Shown piece after piece: positions 1 through 8,257 of a stretch of 64,000 bases of DNA; within the stretch, counting starts at the first letter, position 1; every line of letters starts with the position of its first letter. The notes beneath the pieces were generated by a model that was given only the letters and a program-made list of their open reading frames with translations, ran no database searches and was not told where the DNA came from. A program made the position numbers and the translations under genes. The DNA lies in the NCBI RefSeq assembly GCF_007991515.1, contig NZ_BJYM01000020.1, positions 1 to 64,000 of the forward strand, read 5' to 3'. Origin of the DNA: Oceanobacillus sojae (lineage in GTDB: Bacteria > Bacillota > Bacilli > Bacillales > Amphibacillaceae).

Positions 1-6
1 ACAATG

Positions 7-44
7 AAAAAGAGTTAAGCATACTAATGCTTAGCTCTTTTTTT
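7..44. terminator. Hairpin terminator
   Basis: The arms AAAAAGAGTTAAGCAT and ATGCTTAGCTCTTTTT pair almost perfectly over a 4-nt loop and are followed by a T run. It probably ends a gene lying before the window, and it could also serve the DUF1697 gene on the minus strand. Confidence 0.8.
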
Positions 45-150
45 GAATAAGTAAGTATTAATGCGGCTGAAAAATAAGCCCAGTGTGCTTTGAGGATGGG
101 CTTACTTGCTCCGCTAAGAAATGTTTAAATATTTTTTCACCTCATTCTTT

Positions 151-708
151 TTATTTCATTGTTTTGGCCATTGCTGCCAACTTATTGACTGTTTTCCAAT
201 TACGAGTTGTAGATTGAATATCTAATTTTTGAAGCTGATTTGCCAGTTTAGAGTTACGGACGCTGTCATAAAACAGAAGATAGATTTCTTTGTTTTGAAT
301 ATGATATTTTTCTTTTTCGTTTTGGAAGCTTTGTAAGCTTTCTAAATTAACTATAGACAGATTGCTTGGGAAAAAGGCCACGTAGAGACTCTCTCCTACA
401 GAATCTGCTTCAGCTATTTTGATTTCTTCAGCGGAGAAGGGACAAGCTGTCGTTAATTGTTCCCATTCCTCTGCGGTTCTCAGAATGACTGGAATAGAGA
501 GTCTGTAATCTTCCATAATTTTATGCTTTATTTCCTCTCTAAGTTTCTTTTCCTGCTTATCTGATTGAAATAAAATATTTCCACTCTGTATATACGTTTG
601 AACGTTTTCTAAACCTATTGCTGTAAGGGATTCTCGTAATTTCGCCATCTTAATCATATTTTTTCCACCTACATTAATACCCCGTAACAATGCAATATAT
701 ACTGTCAT
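151..708 (-). CDS. DUF1697 family protein
   Basis: The protein is about 185 residues and opens with TVYIALLRGINVGGKN, the typical N-terminus of the DUF1697 family, followed by a segment with YIQSGNILF that is also characteristic. The family is a compact cytoplasmic fold with no established function. The ATG at 708 is chosen because AAAGGAG lies 10 nt upstream; a TTG three codons earlier is too close to that site. It is a single-gene unit on the minus strand, facing away from the yidC leader. Family assignment is firm, function unknown. Confidence 0.85.
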   Translation of the reverse strand: MTVYIALLRGINVGGKNMIKMAKLRESLTAIGLENVQTYIQSGNILFQSDKQEKKLREEIKHKIMEDYRLSIPVILRTAEEWEQLTTACPFSAEEIKIAEADSVGESLYVAFFPSNLSIVNLESLQSFQNEKEKYHIQNKEIYLLFYDSVRNSKLANQLQKLDIQSTTRNWKTVNKLAAMAKTMK

Positions 709-782
709 ATTTCGCAAGCTCCTTTAGCGTGAGTGTAGTCAGATATTTTTATATTATTTTACTCTATGACCTAAAGTAATAC

Positions 783-812
783 AAAAGCAAAATAATAATA
801 ATTTGCTTTTTT
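783..812 (+). terminator. Short AT-rich hairpin with T tract
   Basis: AAAAGCAAA (783-791) pairs with TTTGCTTTT (802-810) and is followed by more T. It sits between the divergent DUF1697 gene and the yidC leader. It may stop transcription entering from the left; this is an inference from the shape only. Confidence 0.35.
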
Positions 813-850
813 TCTCAAAGTAGCTGCAGATAGGAAATCCTTTATTTTTT

Positions 851-859
851 TGATATAAT
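851..859 (+). promoter_or_regulatory. Extended -10 promoter for the leader-yidC unit
   Basis: TGATATAAT is a perfect -10 hexamer with the TGn extension. At 17 bp spacing the -35 is poor (TAGGAA, 831-836), which is common when the extended -10 is present. The leader ORF starts about 45 nt downstream. Confidence 0.55.
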
Positions 860-904
860 TAACTTAAACGTTAACTTTTAAATTAGTAAAGGAGGTGAGT
901 AACT

Positions 905-1273
905 ATGTTTTTAGAGTTGTTTAATAATACTTTTATAGATTCTTCCATCTTTTATATGTACTTTGGTGTTGTTTTGATGACAATGGGAATTATGTATTTT
1001 GTTAATCTGCATCATAATACCCCTGTTGTCTATGAATATTCTTTTGGGGGCAGGCACCAAAATATTAAAATTAATAAGAATCAAATGGGGAAGACGTTAA
1101 TTATTAATGAACCCTTTATGATTTGGCTTATCATAACATTTAAAAGAATAGACCAAAAAGATGATAAAATAGACAACCTATCCTCTTGTTTTAAAAATGA
1201 GTTTAAAATAAGAGGAGGACAATTATGGAAAAACATGGCTTACTCACAGCCTTTAAAAAATACAGGTTTTTAA
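905..1273 (+). CDS. MifM-like nascent-chain sensor leader of yidC
   Basis: This 122-residue ORF has an excellent ribosome site (AAAGGAGGTG, 8 nt before ATG). Residues about 12-34 form one membrane segment, so the chain would be a YidC client. Residues 71-90 contain FMIWLIITFKR followed by an acid-rich stretch with D83, D86, D87 and D90. This resembles the hydrophobic, Arg/Trp/Ile and then acidic pattern of the B. subtilis MifM arrest region (known: MifM stalls and induces yidC2). The 3' part overlaps the yidC start by 49 nt and holds a hairpin that buries the yidC ribosome site (1181-1216). I infer the same logic here; the arrest itself is not proven by sequence. Alternative: an unrelated small membrane protein. 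Confidence 0.7.
   Translation: MFLELFNNTFIDSSIFYMYFGVVLMTMGIMYFVNLHHNTPVVYEYSFGGRHQNIKINKNQMGKTLIINEPFMIWLIITFKRIDQKDDKIDNLSSCFKNEFKIRGGQLWKNMAYSQPLKNTGF
1181..1216 (+). promoter_or_regulatory. Hairpin sequestering the yidC ribosome-binding site
   Basis: The segment 1181-1195 pairs with 1202-1216 in a 15-bp stem with a single G-U wobble (1188/1209) and a 6-nt loop. The right arm contains most of the yidC Shine-Dalgarno (GAGGAGG, 1212-1218). The left arm begins at codon 93 of the leader, just after its acidic segment, so a ribosome paused near codons 84-92 would open the stem. Confidence 0.75.
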
Positions 1274-2007
1274 TTTTAGTACTATTGCTTGTCTTTGTAC
1301 TTGCGGGGTGCGGAGGTAATAACGCACCTATTGACAGCTCATCAACGGGGTTCTTTGATCATTATTTTGTATATTCCTTTTCTCTGTTGATAAAAAAGAT
1401 TGCTTCTTTGTTTCAGGGTAACTATGGGATTGCTATTGTATTGATTACAGTTATTATCCGATTTGTGTTAATGCCGTTCTTTATTCGTCAGTCAAAGAAT
1501 AGTAAAGACTCGCAAAAGAAAATGGCTGTTATGAAGCCTGAGATGGATGAGATTCAAAAAAAATACAAAGGGAAGAGCAGTACAGAAGATCAGTTAAGTA
1601 TGCAGAGAGAGTTAAGTGAGGTTTATAAAAAGCACGATTTTAATCCTGTAAAGATGGCTGTAGGTTGTTTGCCGCTGATCATTCAGATGCCTATTCTCCT
1701 GGGATTCTATTATGCTATTATGCGAACCCCGGAAATAGCTGAACATTCATTTCTTTGGTTTAGCTTAGGTGAAACAGATATTTTGTTTGTTGTTTTTGCT
1801 GTACTTATTTACTATCTTCAAGCAAGAGTAAGTCTTATTGGTCTGGATGAAGCTCAGCGAAAGCAAATGGCAGTTATGAGCTTTATATCCCCAATTATGA
1901 TTGGAGTAGTTTCCTTAAATGCGCCTGCAGCTTTGCCTTTGTATTGGGCTGTCGGAGGAATGTTTATGATTGTACAGACGCTGATTATAAAAAAATATGT
2001 GATTTAA
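1225..2007 (+). CDS. yidC: YidC/OxaA membrane protein insertase (lipoprotein, YidC2 type)
   Basis: The 260-residue protein inserts membrane proteins, alone or with SecYEG. It has a lipoprotein signal ending LAGC (Cys29), then about five membrane segments. The groove arginine is Arg79 in TVIIRFVLMPF. The coiled cytoplasmic loop (residues about 85-135) and the motif GCLPLIIQMPILLGFYYAI follow, as in Gram-positive YidC. Its start lies inside the preceding leader ORF, with GAGGAGG 6 nt upstream, buried in a hairpin. This suggests it is the inducible paralogue (YidC2/YqjG role); the housekeeping SpoIIIJ copy would be elsewhere. Confidence 0.93.
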   Translation: MEKHGLLTAFKKYRFLILVLLLVFVLAGCGGNNAPIDSSSTGFFDHYFVYSFSLLIKKIASLFQGNYGIAIVLITVIIRFVLMPFFIRQSKNSKDSQKKMAVMKPEMDEIQKKYKGKSSTEDQLSMQRELSEVYKKHDFNPVKMAVGCLPLIIQMPILLGFYYAIMRTPEIAEHSFLWFSLGETDILFVVFAVLIYYLQARVSLIGLDEAQRKQMAVMSFISPIMIGVVSLNAPAALPLYWAVGGMFMIVQTLIIKKYVI

Positions 2008-2100
2008 TATGAGAGAATGATAAATGAATATAAAAATATAGATTCCTTTTTCATACTGGAGTCAGATCGATAAGGTCTATTATTCTCAATAACAGTCTGT

Positions 2101-2152
2101 AAAAAACGCTTATTTTGTCTATTAGACTTGACAAAATAAGCGTTTTTTTTTA
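2101..2152 (+). terminator. Rho-independent terminator of yidC
   Basis: The arms AAAACGCTTATTTTGTC and GACAAAATAAGCGTTTT form a 17-bp perfect stem followed by a run of T. It lies about 95 nt after the yidC stop. Confidence 0.92.
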
Positions 2153-2616
2153 TAAATAATATCATCAGACAAGCAATTTATTTGCCTGATATTACTGCCT
2201 CAAAGGTTTCAACCTTTTGCTTTGTAGTAAACGAATGCTCGTTCCATTCACTGGCCTGAAAAGAATTTTTTCTTGGTTCTATGAGGAGATGTTCAGAATT
2301 TGGGTAATTGTTATATCCTCAAATAACTTTACAATAATTAATAGGATGAGGATAAAAGCAGTTATAAAGGTCAATTCAATATTCTCCTTATTTTTATTTG
2401 GTGCTTTTTGAAATTATAGATGATATAGATTAAATGGCACATATTAACAAATTATATCAGATGATATTTTGAATGATAATAGCTGCTTTAAAAAAAACAT
2501 ATATCGGTATCTTCTATCAAGTAATTATTTAATATCATTCAAAATAGTTATAATCACTCCACATTCTGGATAAACTCATGATAAGCAAATAAAAATAAAA
2601 ATTTTTTAAAAAGGTA
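2153..2616. other. Intergenic stretch with no convincing gene
   Basis: A 64-codon open frame starting at TTG 2217 has no ribosome site and no recognisable domain. The only structure I see is a widely spaced inverted repeat, ATTTTGAATGAT (2465-2476) and ATCATTCAAAAT (2534-2545), of unknown meaning. Confidence 0.5.
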
Positions 2617-2645
2617 TTGCATTATTCCTTAAAAGGAGATATAAT
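2617..2645 (+). promoter_or_regulatory. Sigma-A promoter of the tRNA pair
   Basis: TTGCAT (2617-2622), a 17-bp spacer and a perfect TATAAT (2640-2645). Transcription would start about 40 nt before tRNA-fMet. Confidence 0.85.
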
Positions 2646-2694
2646 AAACCTTGTCCTTAAATAAGGAATTGAAAAAAATACTAATTATTCATAT

Positions 2695-2771
<77 letters not shown>

Positions 2772-2830
2772 AATAAGATCCAGATTCACCATCGAAGTAC
2801 TGGATAAGCTTTGATACTTTACATACTTTA

Positions 2831-2907
2831 GGTCCGGTAGTTCAGTTGGTTAGAATGCCTGCCTGTCACGCAGGAGGTCGCGGGTTCGAGTCCCGTCCGG
2901 ACCGCCA
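2831..2907 (+). tRNA. tRNA-Asp (GTC)
   Basis: The acceptor GGTCCGG/CCGGACC, anticodon loop CTGTCAC, T-arm GCGGG TTCGAGT CCCGT and an encoded CCA are all present. It is co-transcribed with tRNA-fMet 59 nt upstream. Confidence 0.97.
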
Positions 2908-2934
2908 TGATTTTTTAAAATAATAGTAAACTGC

Positions 2935-2970
2935 AACACATGGTTTCCGCTAAGAAACATGTGTTTTTTT
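2935..2970 (+). terminator. Terminator of the tRNA pair
   Basis: AACACATGGTTTC pairs with GAAACATGTGTT (one bulge) and is followed by T7. It lies directly after tRNA-Asp. Confidence 0.88.
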
Positions 2971-3256
2971 AATGCCATAAATGGGCCGGTATACTAATCA
3001 GCCTGTAAATAAGTAAAACGTTCTGCAGCAATAATTTGTAGCTATTTTTATGACATAAATTTTTATTTTTTGTCTTTGATTTGCTATGATAAGTAATAGA
3101 TTAAAAAAGATTGTATTAAGGTCTCCTAATAACATAAAAATATGGCTGATCCAGTATTTCCGTAAATGAGCGGGGAATTGCAGAATCCAGTTCATAAGGA
3201 ATGAAGCCGAACATTCTTTAACCTGTTATCTTTCTTATACTTTTCCAACCAGAAAT
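2971..3256. other. Intergenic stretch before thiL
   Basis: I see no gene here. A 65-codon minus-strand frame (2998-3195) lacks a ribosome site. No thiamine (TPP) riboswitch motif was recognised before thiL. The thiL promoter should be here but no clear -35/-10 pair stands out. Confidence 0.4.
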
Positions 3257-3274
3257 AAAGGAATTGGTGATATC

Positions 3275-4234
3275 GTGGATGAATTTTCATTTATTAATGC
3301 TATTAAACCAAAAGCATATAATCAGCCGACATTGATCAAAGGAATTGGAGATGATGCCGCCGTTTTTCGCAGTACTTCAGACATTGTCACAACAGTAGAT
3401 ACTTTTGTGGAAGATATTCATTTTTCTTTAGATACGATGGAGCCTTTTCATATCGGATATCGCGTATTGGCTGCAAATATTAGTGATCTAGCCGCAATGG
3501 GGGCTGAACCGGCCTTTTATTTGGTTTCTATGTGTATTCCAAAAAAGTGGAGTCAGAAGGCATTAGAGGAAATTTATCAAGGAATGCATGAACTTGCGTC
3601 GATATATCAAATGGACTTAATTGGCGGAGACACGGTGTCGAGTGATCGTTTAATGATTTCGATTACAGCAATGGGCTATGTGCCAAAAGAAAGAGCAAGG
3701 TATCGAAGCCATGCCAAGCCGGGAGATATTATCTTTGCGACAGGAACATTAGGAGATTCAAGAGCTGGACTTGAGATATTGCTGCATCAGCAGGAATGTA
3801 AAGACAAAGACTATTATATAAGACGCCATCGATTACCGGAGCCAAAAGCAGCATTTGCATTAGGGTTACGGGAAATAGAACGTGTGGCATTAAATGATAT
3901 TAGTGATGGAATTTCAAATGAAGCAAATGAAATAGCAGAGGCTTCCGGAGTGGAGCTTATTATTATAGAAGAGAAGGTTCCTGTTTCTCAAACCTTTTAT
4001 CAATTTTCTGAAGAGCAGCAATACGAATGGAAACTGTCAGGAGGAGAAGACTTTGAGCTTTTAGGGACAGTGCCAGAAAAGGAATGGTCAAGGGTGCAGG
4101 AAATCGCTCATCAGGCAAATACGCCGATTAAGCAGATTGGCTATGTTCGCAAAACAGAAGAACCTCGTGTTCTTATTCAATCAAAGGAAGAGATAAAGCA
4201 GTTAACGAAAAGTGGATACACACATTTAAAGTAG
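3275..4234 (+). CDS. thiL: Thiamine-monophosphate kinase
   Basis: ThiL phosphorylates thiamine monophosphate with ATP to thiamine diphosphate, the last step of cofactor synthesis. The 319-residue length is normal. Visible motifs are GIGDDAAVF (residues about 24-32), VDTFVEDIHF, NISDLAAMGA, IGGDTVSS and the C-terminal DISDGISNEA, all Mg-ATP or substrate loops of the PurM/ThiL fold. The GTG start is supported by AAAGGA 12 nt upstream and by the family's MDEF opening. It is the first gene of the t6A operon, as in B. subtilis; the next gene follows without a gap. Confidence 0.95.
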   Translation: MDEFSFINAIKPKAYNQPTLIKGIGDDAAVFRSTSDIVTTVDTFVEDIHFSLDTMEPFHIGYRVLAANISDLAAMGAEPAFYLVSMCIPKKWSQKALEEIYQGMHELASIYQMDLIGGDTVSSDRLMISITAMGYVPKERARYRSHAKPGDIIFATGTLGDSRAGLEILLHQQECKDKDYYIRRHRLPEPKAAFALGLREIERVALNDISDGISNEANEIAEASGVELIIIEEKVPVSQTFYQFSEEQQYEWKLSGGEDFELLGTVPEKEWSRVQEIAHQANTPIKQIGYVRKTEEPRVLIQSKEEIKQLTKSGYTHLK

Positions 4235-4690
4235 GTGGATACGTTGCAAATGCTTTTAAGAACAGAAAACGATACACAGGATTTTGCGTATCGTTTAGCG
4301 AAAGAATTACAACCAAATGATGTCTTGACACTTGAAGGACAATTAGGTGTTGGAAAGACTACCTTTACGAAAGGTCTGGCAAAAGGGCTGGATGTTAAGC
4401 GAAATATCAGCAGTCCGACTTTTACCATTGTAAAGGAATACCGTGGCCGTCTGCCGCTTTATCATATGGACGTGTATCGTTTGGAGAATTCGATGGAGGA
4501 TATTGGCTTTGATGACTATTTCTTTGGGAATGGCATCACCGTGATTGAATGGGCCAGTTTTGTTGAAGATTTTCTGCCAAAAGAGCGTTTGGATATTACG
4601 CTTTGTTATACAGGTAACGATAATCAGCGTGAAATAACACTTACTCCTTTCGGGGAGCATTTTGAACAAGTTGTCAAAGCATTGAGTTAG
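4235..4690 (+). CDS. tsaE: tRNA t6A synthesis ATPase TsaE
   Basis: TsaE is the P-loop ATPase that works with TsaB-TsaD in threonylcarbamoylation of A37 in ANN-decoding tRNAs. The Walker A loop GQLGVGKT is at about residues 35-42, followed by SSPTFTIVKEY, YHMDVYRLE and VIEWAS, all typical. The start is uncertain: GTG at 4235 abuts the thiL stop, while TTG at 4244 and ATG at 4250 are in frame behind AGGTGG. Translation is probably coupled to thiL. Confidence 0.95.
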   Translation: MDTLQMLLRTENDTQDFAYRLAKELQPNDVLTLEGQLGVGKTTFTKGLAKGLDVKRNISSPTFTIVKEYRGRLPLYHMDVYRLENSMEDIGFDDYFFGNGITVIEWASFVEDFLPKERLDITLCYTGNDNQREITLTPFGEHFEQVVKALS

Positions 4691-4701
4691 GAGTTTTTTT
4701 T

Positions 4702-5406
4702 ATGAAAATACTTGCGATGGATACTTCCAATCAGGTTTTAAGTGTGGCATTATTAGACGATAAACAATTAATCGGTGAAATCACGACCAATATTGCTAAA
4801 AATCATTCCGTGCGTTTAATGCCGGCAGTGGAAAAACTGATGAAGGATGTGAATGTTAAACCTTCTGAATTAGATCGGATTATCGTTGCCAAAGGCCCTG
4901 GTTCTTATACAGGAGTCCGAATTGGTTTAGCCACAGCGAAAACAATGGCCTGGGCATTAGATATACCGGTTATTGGTGTATCCAGCTTAGAAGCATTAGC
5001 TTATCAGGGGATTTTATTTGATGGAATCATTTGTCCATTTTTTGATGCCAGACGCGGTTTAGTATATACGGGTGCGTATCAATGGAAAAATGAAAAGCTT
5101 GAAACTGTGATGGAAGAAGAAAATATATTAATGACAGAATGGCTGGCAAAGCTGAAGAAGTCAGGCGAAAAAGTATTGTTTTTAAGTCAGGACACAGAGG
5201 TTTTTAAAGAGCTTATTACAGAGTGTTTACAGGACAAAGCTGTATTTGCTGATGCGTCATTGCAGTTTCCCAGAGCAGTACATTTGGCTCTATTAGGTAG
5301 AGAAAGAGAAGCTGGTCCTGCTCATATACTTGTGCCGAATTATCTCCGTTTGGCAGAGGCTGAAGCAAATTGGCAAAAGCAGCAAAAGGAAAAAGCAGAT
5401 TCATGA
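4702..5406 (+). CDS. tsaB: t6A complex subunit TsaB
   Basis: TsaB is an actin-fold paralogue of TsaD that forms the heterodimer scaffold of the t6A enzyme. The N-terminus ILAMDTSNQVLSVAL and the GPGSYTGVRIGLATAK signature (about residues 65-80) are diagnostic. It is 234 residues, normal. It starts 11 nt after tsaE behind TAGGAG, and its stop overlaps the rimI start (ATGA). Confidence 0.95.
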   Translation: MKILAMDTSNQVLSVALLDDKQLIGEITTNIAKNHSVRLMPAVEKLMKDVNVKPSELDRIIVAKGPGSYTGVRIGLATAKTMAWALDIPVIGVSSLEALAYQGILFDGIICPFFDARRGLVYTGAYQWKNEKLETVMEEENILMTEWLAKLKKSGEKVLFLSQDTEVFKELITECLQDKAVFADASLQFPRAVHLALLGREREAGPAHILVPNYLRLAEAEANWQKQQKEKADS

Positions 5407-5852
5407 GCGAGGCTATTATTCGGCAGATGAATTTGGAGGATGTTCCAGGGGTAATGAAAGTAGAAGAGGCGTCATTTTCAGGTCCATGGGATGTGGAGAT
5501 TTTTCATAAAGAGCTGTGTGAAAACGATCATGCTTATTATTTTGTAGCCTGTCTGGATGAAAGAATTATTGGCTATATTGGCACGTGGATCGTATTTGAA
5601 GATGGACAAATTACAAACTTTGCTATACATCCCGATATGCGTGGACGCAAAATTGGTGAAAAGCTATTTGGGTATGCTCTAACATTTATGGCGGGTAAAG
5701 GAGTAGAGCGGTTGTCCTTGGAGGTGCGCATTTCAAATATGGCTGCACAATCCTTATATAGGAAATTCGGGCTTGTTCCCGGCGGGATTCGAAAGCATTA
5801 TTACACGGATAATTTTGAAGATGCTATTGTAATGTGGGTGAATTTAAAATGA
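5403..5852 (+). CDS. rimI: Ribosomal protein alanine N-acetyltransferase RimI-like
   Basis: This is a 149-residue GNAT acetyltransferase. The acetyl-CoA loop is [10 protein letters not shown], and the stretch [18 protein letters not shown] is the RimI signature. In E. coli RimI acetylates ribosomal protein S18; in Firmicutes the gene is a standing member of the tsa operon. The ATG at 5403 overlaps the tsaB stop and has AAAGGA upstream, so it is preferred over the longer open frame from 5370. It ends in ATGA overlap with tsaD. Confidence 0.92.
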   Translation: MSEAIIRQMNLEDVPGVMKVEEASFSGPWDVEIFHKELCENDHAYYFVACLDERIIGYIGTWIVFEDGQITNFAIHPDMRGRKIGEKLFGYALTFMAGKGVERLSLEVRISNMAAQSLYRKFGLVPGGIRKHYYTDNFEDAIVMWVNLK

Positions 5853-6859
5853 AAAAAGATACAATAATTTTAGGCATAGAAACAAGCTGTGATGAAACAG
5901 CAGCGTCTATTGTAAAAAATGGGCGTGAAATCCTTTCTAATGTGGTTGCTTCTCAAATCGAAAGCCATAAGCGTTTTGGCGGAGTTGTTCCCGAAATAGC
6001 TTCCAGACACCATGTAGAACAAATTACAATGGTCTTGGAAGAAGCAGTAAAACAAGCAGAAGTAATCTGGGATGATATTGATGCAATTGCTGTTACAGAG
6101 GGACCGGGGCTAGTAGGAGCACTTCTTGTTGGTGTTAATGCAGCAAAAGCTCTCGCCTTTGCAAAAAATAAGCCGCTTATCGGTGTACATCACATTGCCG
6201 GCCATATTTATGCGAACCGTTTGGAAAACGAGTTTGTTTTTCCTTTATTAGCCCTGATTGTCTCAGGAGGACATACAGAGCTTGTTATCATGAAAGACCA
6301 TTATGAGTATGAGCTGATTGGTGAAACAAGAGATGACGCGGCAGGAGAGGCTTATGATAAAGTGGCAAGAATGCTGAAGCTTCCTTATCCAGGCGGTCCG
6401 GAAATCGACCGTTTAAGTGCTGAAGGAAAAGTAACGATTGATTTCCCACGTGCATGGCTGGAGGAAGGAAGCTATGACTTTAGCTTCAGCGGTTTAAAAT
6501 CGGCTGTTATCAATACGCTTCATAATGCAGAGCAGCGTGGTGAAACATTAGATCCTTCAGATGTTGCAGCAAGCTTTCAACAAAGTGTAGTTGAGGTATT
6601 AACTGAAAAAACATACCGCGCAGCACAGGAATATAATGTAAAGCAGGTTATTGTTGCGGGTGGTGTTGCAGCAAATAAAGGCTTACGGGAAAGTCTGAAA
6701 AAACGTTTTAGCAGCGAGGATATTGAATTGTACATTCCGCCGATTCATTTATGTACGGATAATGCAGCAATGATTGCAGCTGCGGGGACAATCTTATACA
6801 AAAAAGAAAAATTTGCTGCACTTGATTTAAACGCAAATCCTTCTTTAATGTTAGAATAA
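5849..6859 (+). CDS. tsaD: tRNA threonylcarbamoyltransferase TsaD
   Basis: TsaD transfers the threonylcarbamoyl group to A37 of tRNA. It has the ASKHA fold opening [14 protein letters not shown], the metal-binding HxxxH motif HIAGH (His115, His119), [10 protein letters not shown] and [12 protein letters not shown]. It is 336 residues, normal. The ATG at 5849 overlaps the rimI stop; a GTG five codons earlier is possible. TsaC, the enzyme making the intermediate, is not in this window. Confidence 0.96.
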   Translation: MKKDTIILGIETSCDETAASIVKNGREILSNVVASQIESHKRFGGVVPEIASRHHVEQITMVLEEAVKQAEVIWDDIDAIAVTEGPGLVGALLVGVNAAKALAFAKNKPLIGVHHIAGHIYANRLENEFVFPLLALIVSGGHTELVIMKDHYEYELIGETRDDAAGEAYDKVARMLKLPYPGGPEIDRLSAEGKVTIDFPRAWLEEGSYDFSFSGLKSAVINTLHNAEQRGETLDPSDVAASFQQSVVEVLTEKTYRAAQEYNVKQVIVAGGVAANKGLRESLKKRFSSEDIELYIPPIHLCTDNAAMIAAAGTILYKKEKFAALDLNANPSLMLE

Positions 6860-7018
6860 TAATAGCTAATCAACGAAGTCTATGGATAAATACGTGATGA
6901 GGTCTTTATGGAATAATGGCTATTTTGAATTTTCGCTAATGAGAATTATGAAGAATTAAGGCTGGAATAGCTTCATAAAACGACAGGGTAGCGACAGAAG
7001 AAATTTGGTGGGAGTCCG

Positions 7019-8191
7019 ATGAATAAAAAACAAAATTATTACTTTCAAACCGATTTAATCTTATTATTGATAGCTTTTGCGATAATAAGTTTTTTAGCGA
7101 TATATAATGCACAGCAGCTGGAGCAGTATAATACAAACTTTGTGATCCGGCAAATGGTTTTCTACTGCATTGGAATTGGAATGATTGCAGCTGTGCAGTT
7201 TTTAGATTTAGAGCAATTATATAAAACGAGTCTTTATATTTATTTAGCAGGTGTTGTATTATTAGGTTTGCTTCCAATCAGTCCGGAATTTATTGCGAGA
7301 TCCATAAACGGTGCAAAAAGTTGGTACACATTTATACCAGGGCTGACTTTACAGCCAGCGGAGTTTGTTAAGATATCTACAATTCTTTTTTTGGCAGCAG
7401 TGATTAGCAAACATAAAGAAAAATTTGAAGTAAGCACCTTTAAAACAGATATACGGCTTCTTGGAAAATTACTGTTGTATACGGCTATCCCTGTGTTTCT
7501 GATTATGCTGCAGCCGGATTTTGGAACAGCAATGGTATATTTATTTATTTCTGGGATGATGATTATTTTATCAGGGATTAATTGGAAAATTATCTTTTCT
7601 TTAATTATATCAGGAGTTGTCGTTGTTGCAGGTGCCTTACTAATAGTAATTGAATTTCCAAACTTTGCAGAAGAAACAATTGGGGTAAAACCTTATCAAA
7701 TCGACCGTGTAATGACCTGGTTTGATCCGTCTCAGCAGTCATCGGATGCCAACTTTCACTTTGAACGTTCCCATATGGCACTTGGTTCAGGTCAATTGTT
7801 TGGAAAAGGAATGGGAAGCATTGAGGTGAATTATCCGGAAGCCCAGACCGACTTTATTTTCTCTGTTATAGGAGAAAGCTTTGGTTTTGTTGGCAGTGCC
7901 TTTGTTGTACTTCTTTATTTCATGTTTTTATATAAATTAGTAACACTTGGTTTAAATATTTATAAGCATTCGCCGTTTGGAGCATATTTTTGTTTTGGAT
8001 TCTTAAGCTTAATGCTTGTCCATGTTTTTCAAAATATCGGTATGACAGTTGGAATTATGCCAATTACGGGTATTCCTTTACTCTTAATAAGCTATGGAGG
8101 AAGCTCGGTGATGTCAACGATGCTGGGTGTAGCAGTTATTTATAGAGTAGCCGTAGAAGAAACCATACAGAATGACTATTTATTTAAATAA
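7019..8191 (+). CDS. FtsW/RodA/SpoVE family peptidoglycan glycosyltransferase (RodA-like)
   Basis: This 390-residue SEDS protein has about ten membrane segments. It shows the family motifs NGAKSWYTFIPGLTLQPAEFVKI, LLQPDFGTAM (the conserved Asp) , SHMALGSGQLFGKG and LLLISYGGSSVMSTM. SEDS proteins polymerise lipid II into glycan strands with a partner class B PBP. The overall pattern is closer to RodA than to FtsW or SpoVE, but the subgroup is a judgement by eye. The start is ATG behind GGTGGGAG. It stands alone between tsaD and a convergent gene. Confidence 0.88.
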   Translation: MNKKQNYYFQTDLILLLIAFAIISFLAIYNAQQLEQYNTNFVIRQMVFYCIGIGMIAAVQFLDLEQLYKTSLYIYLAGVVLLGLLPISPEFIARSINGAKSWYTFIPGLTLQPAEFVKISTILFLAAVISKHKEKFEVSTFKTDIRLLGKLLLYTAIPVFLIMLQPDFGTAMVYLFISGMMIILSGINWKIIFSLIISGVVVVAGALLIVIEFPNFAEETIGVKPYQIDRVMTWFDPSQQSSDANFHFERSHMALGSGQLFGKGMGSIEVNYPEAQTDFIFSVIGESFGFVGSAFVVLLYFMFLYKLVTLGLNIYKHSPFGAYFCFGFLSLMLVHVFQNIGMTVGIMPITGIPLLLISYGGSSVMSTMLGVAVIYRVAVEETIQNDYLFK

Positions 8192-8196
8192 AAATA

Positions 8197-8249
8197 ATAA
8201 AGCAAAAGCGCATGAGAGATTTTTTAATCTTGATGCGCTTTTGCTTTAT
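8197..8249. terminator. Bidirectional terminator
   Basis: ATAAAGCAAAAGCGCAT (8197-8213) and its exact complement (8233-8249) form a 17-bp stem. It separates the convergent rodA-like and CNNM genes and can serve both. Confidence 0.9.
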
Positions 8250-8257
8250 AATTAAAA

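Noticed and set aside
2217-2411. A 64-codon frame after yidC
   Set aside because: TTG start without ribosome site, composition like non-coding DNA, no family.
2998-3195. A 65-codon minus-strand frame before thiL
   Set aside because: No ribosome site and no family resemblance.
3200-3275. Possible TPP riboswitch before thiL
   Set aside because: No CTGAGA-type core or the expected paired arms could be found.
5370-5402. Longer N-terminus of RimI
   Set aside because: The upstream TTG overlaps tsaB without a ribosome site, while ATG 5403 forms the usual ATGA overlap.
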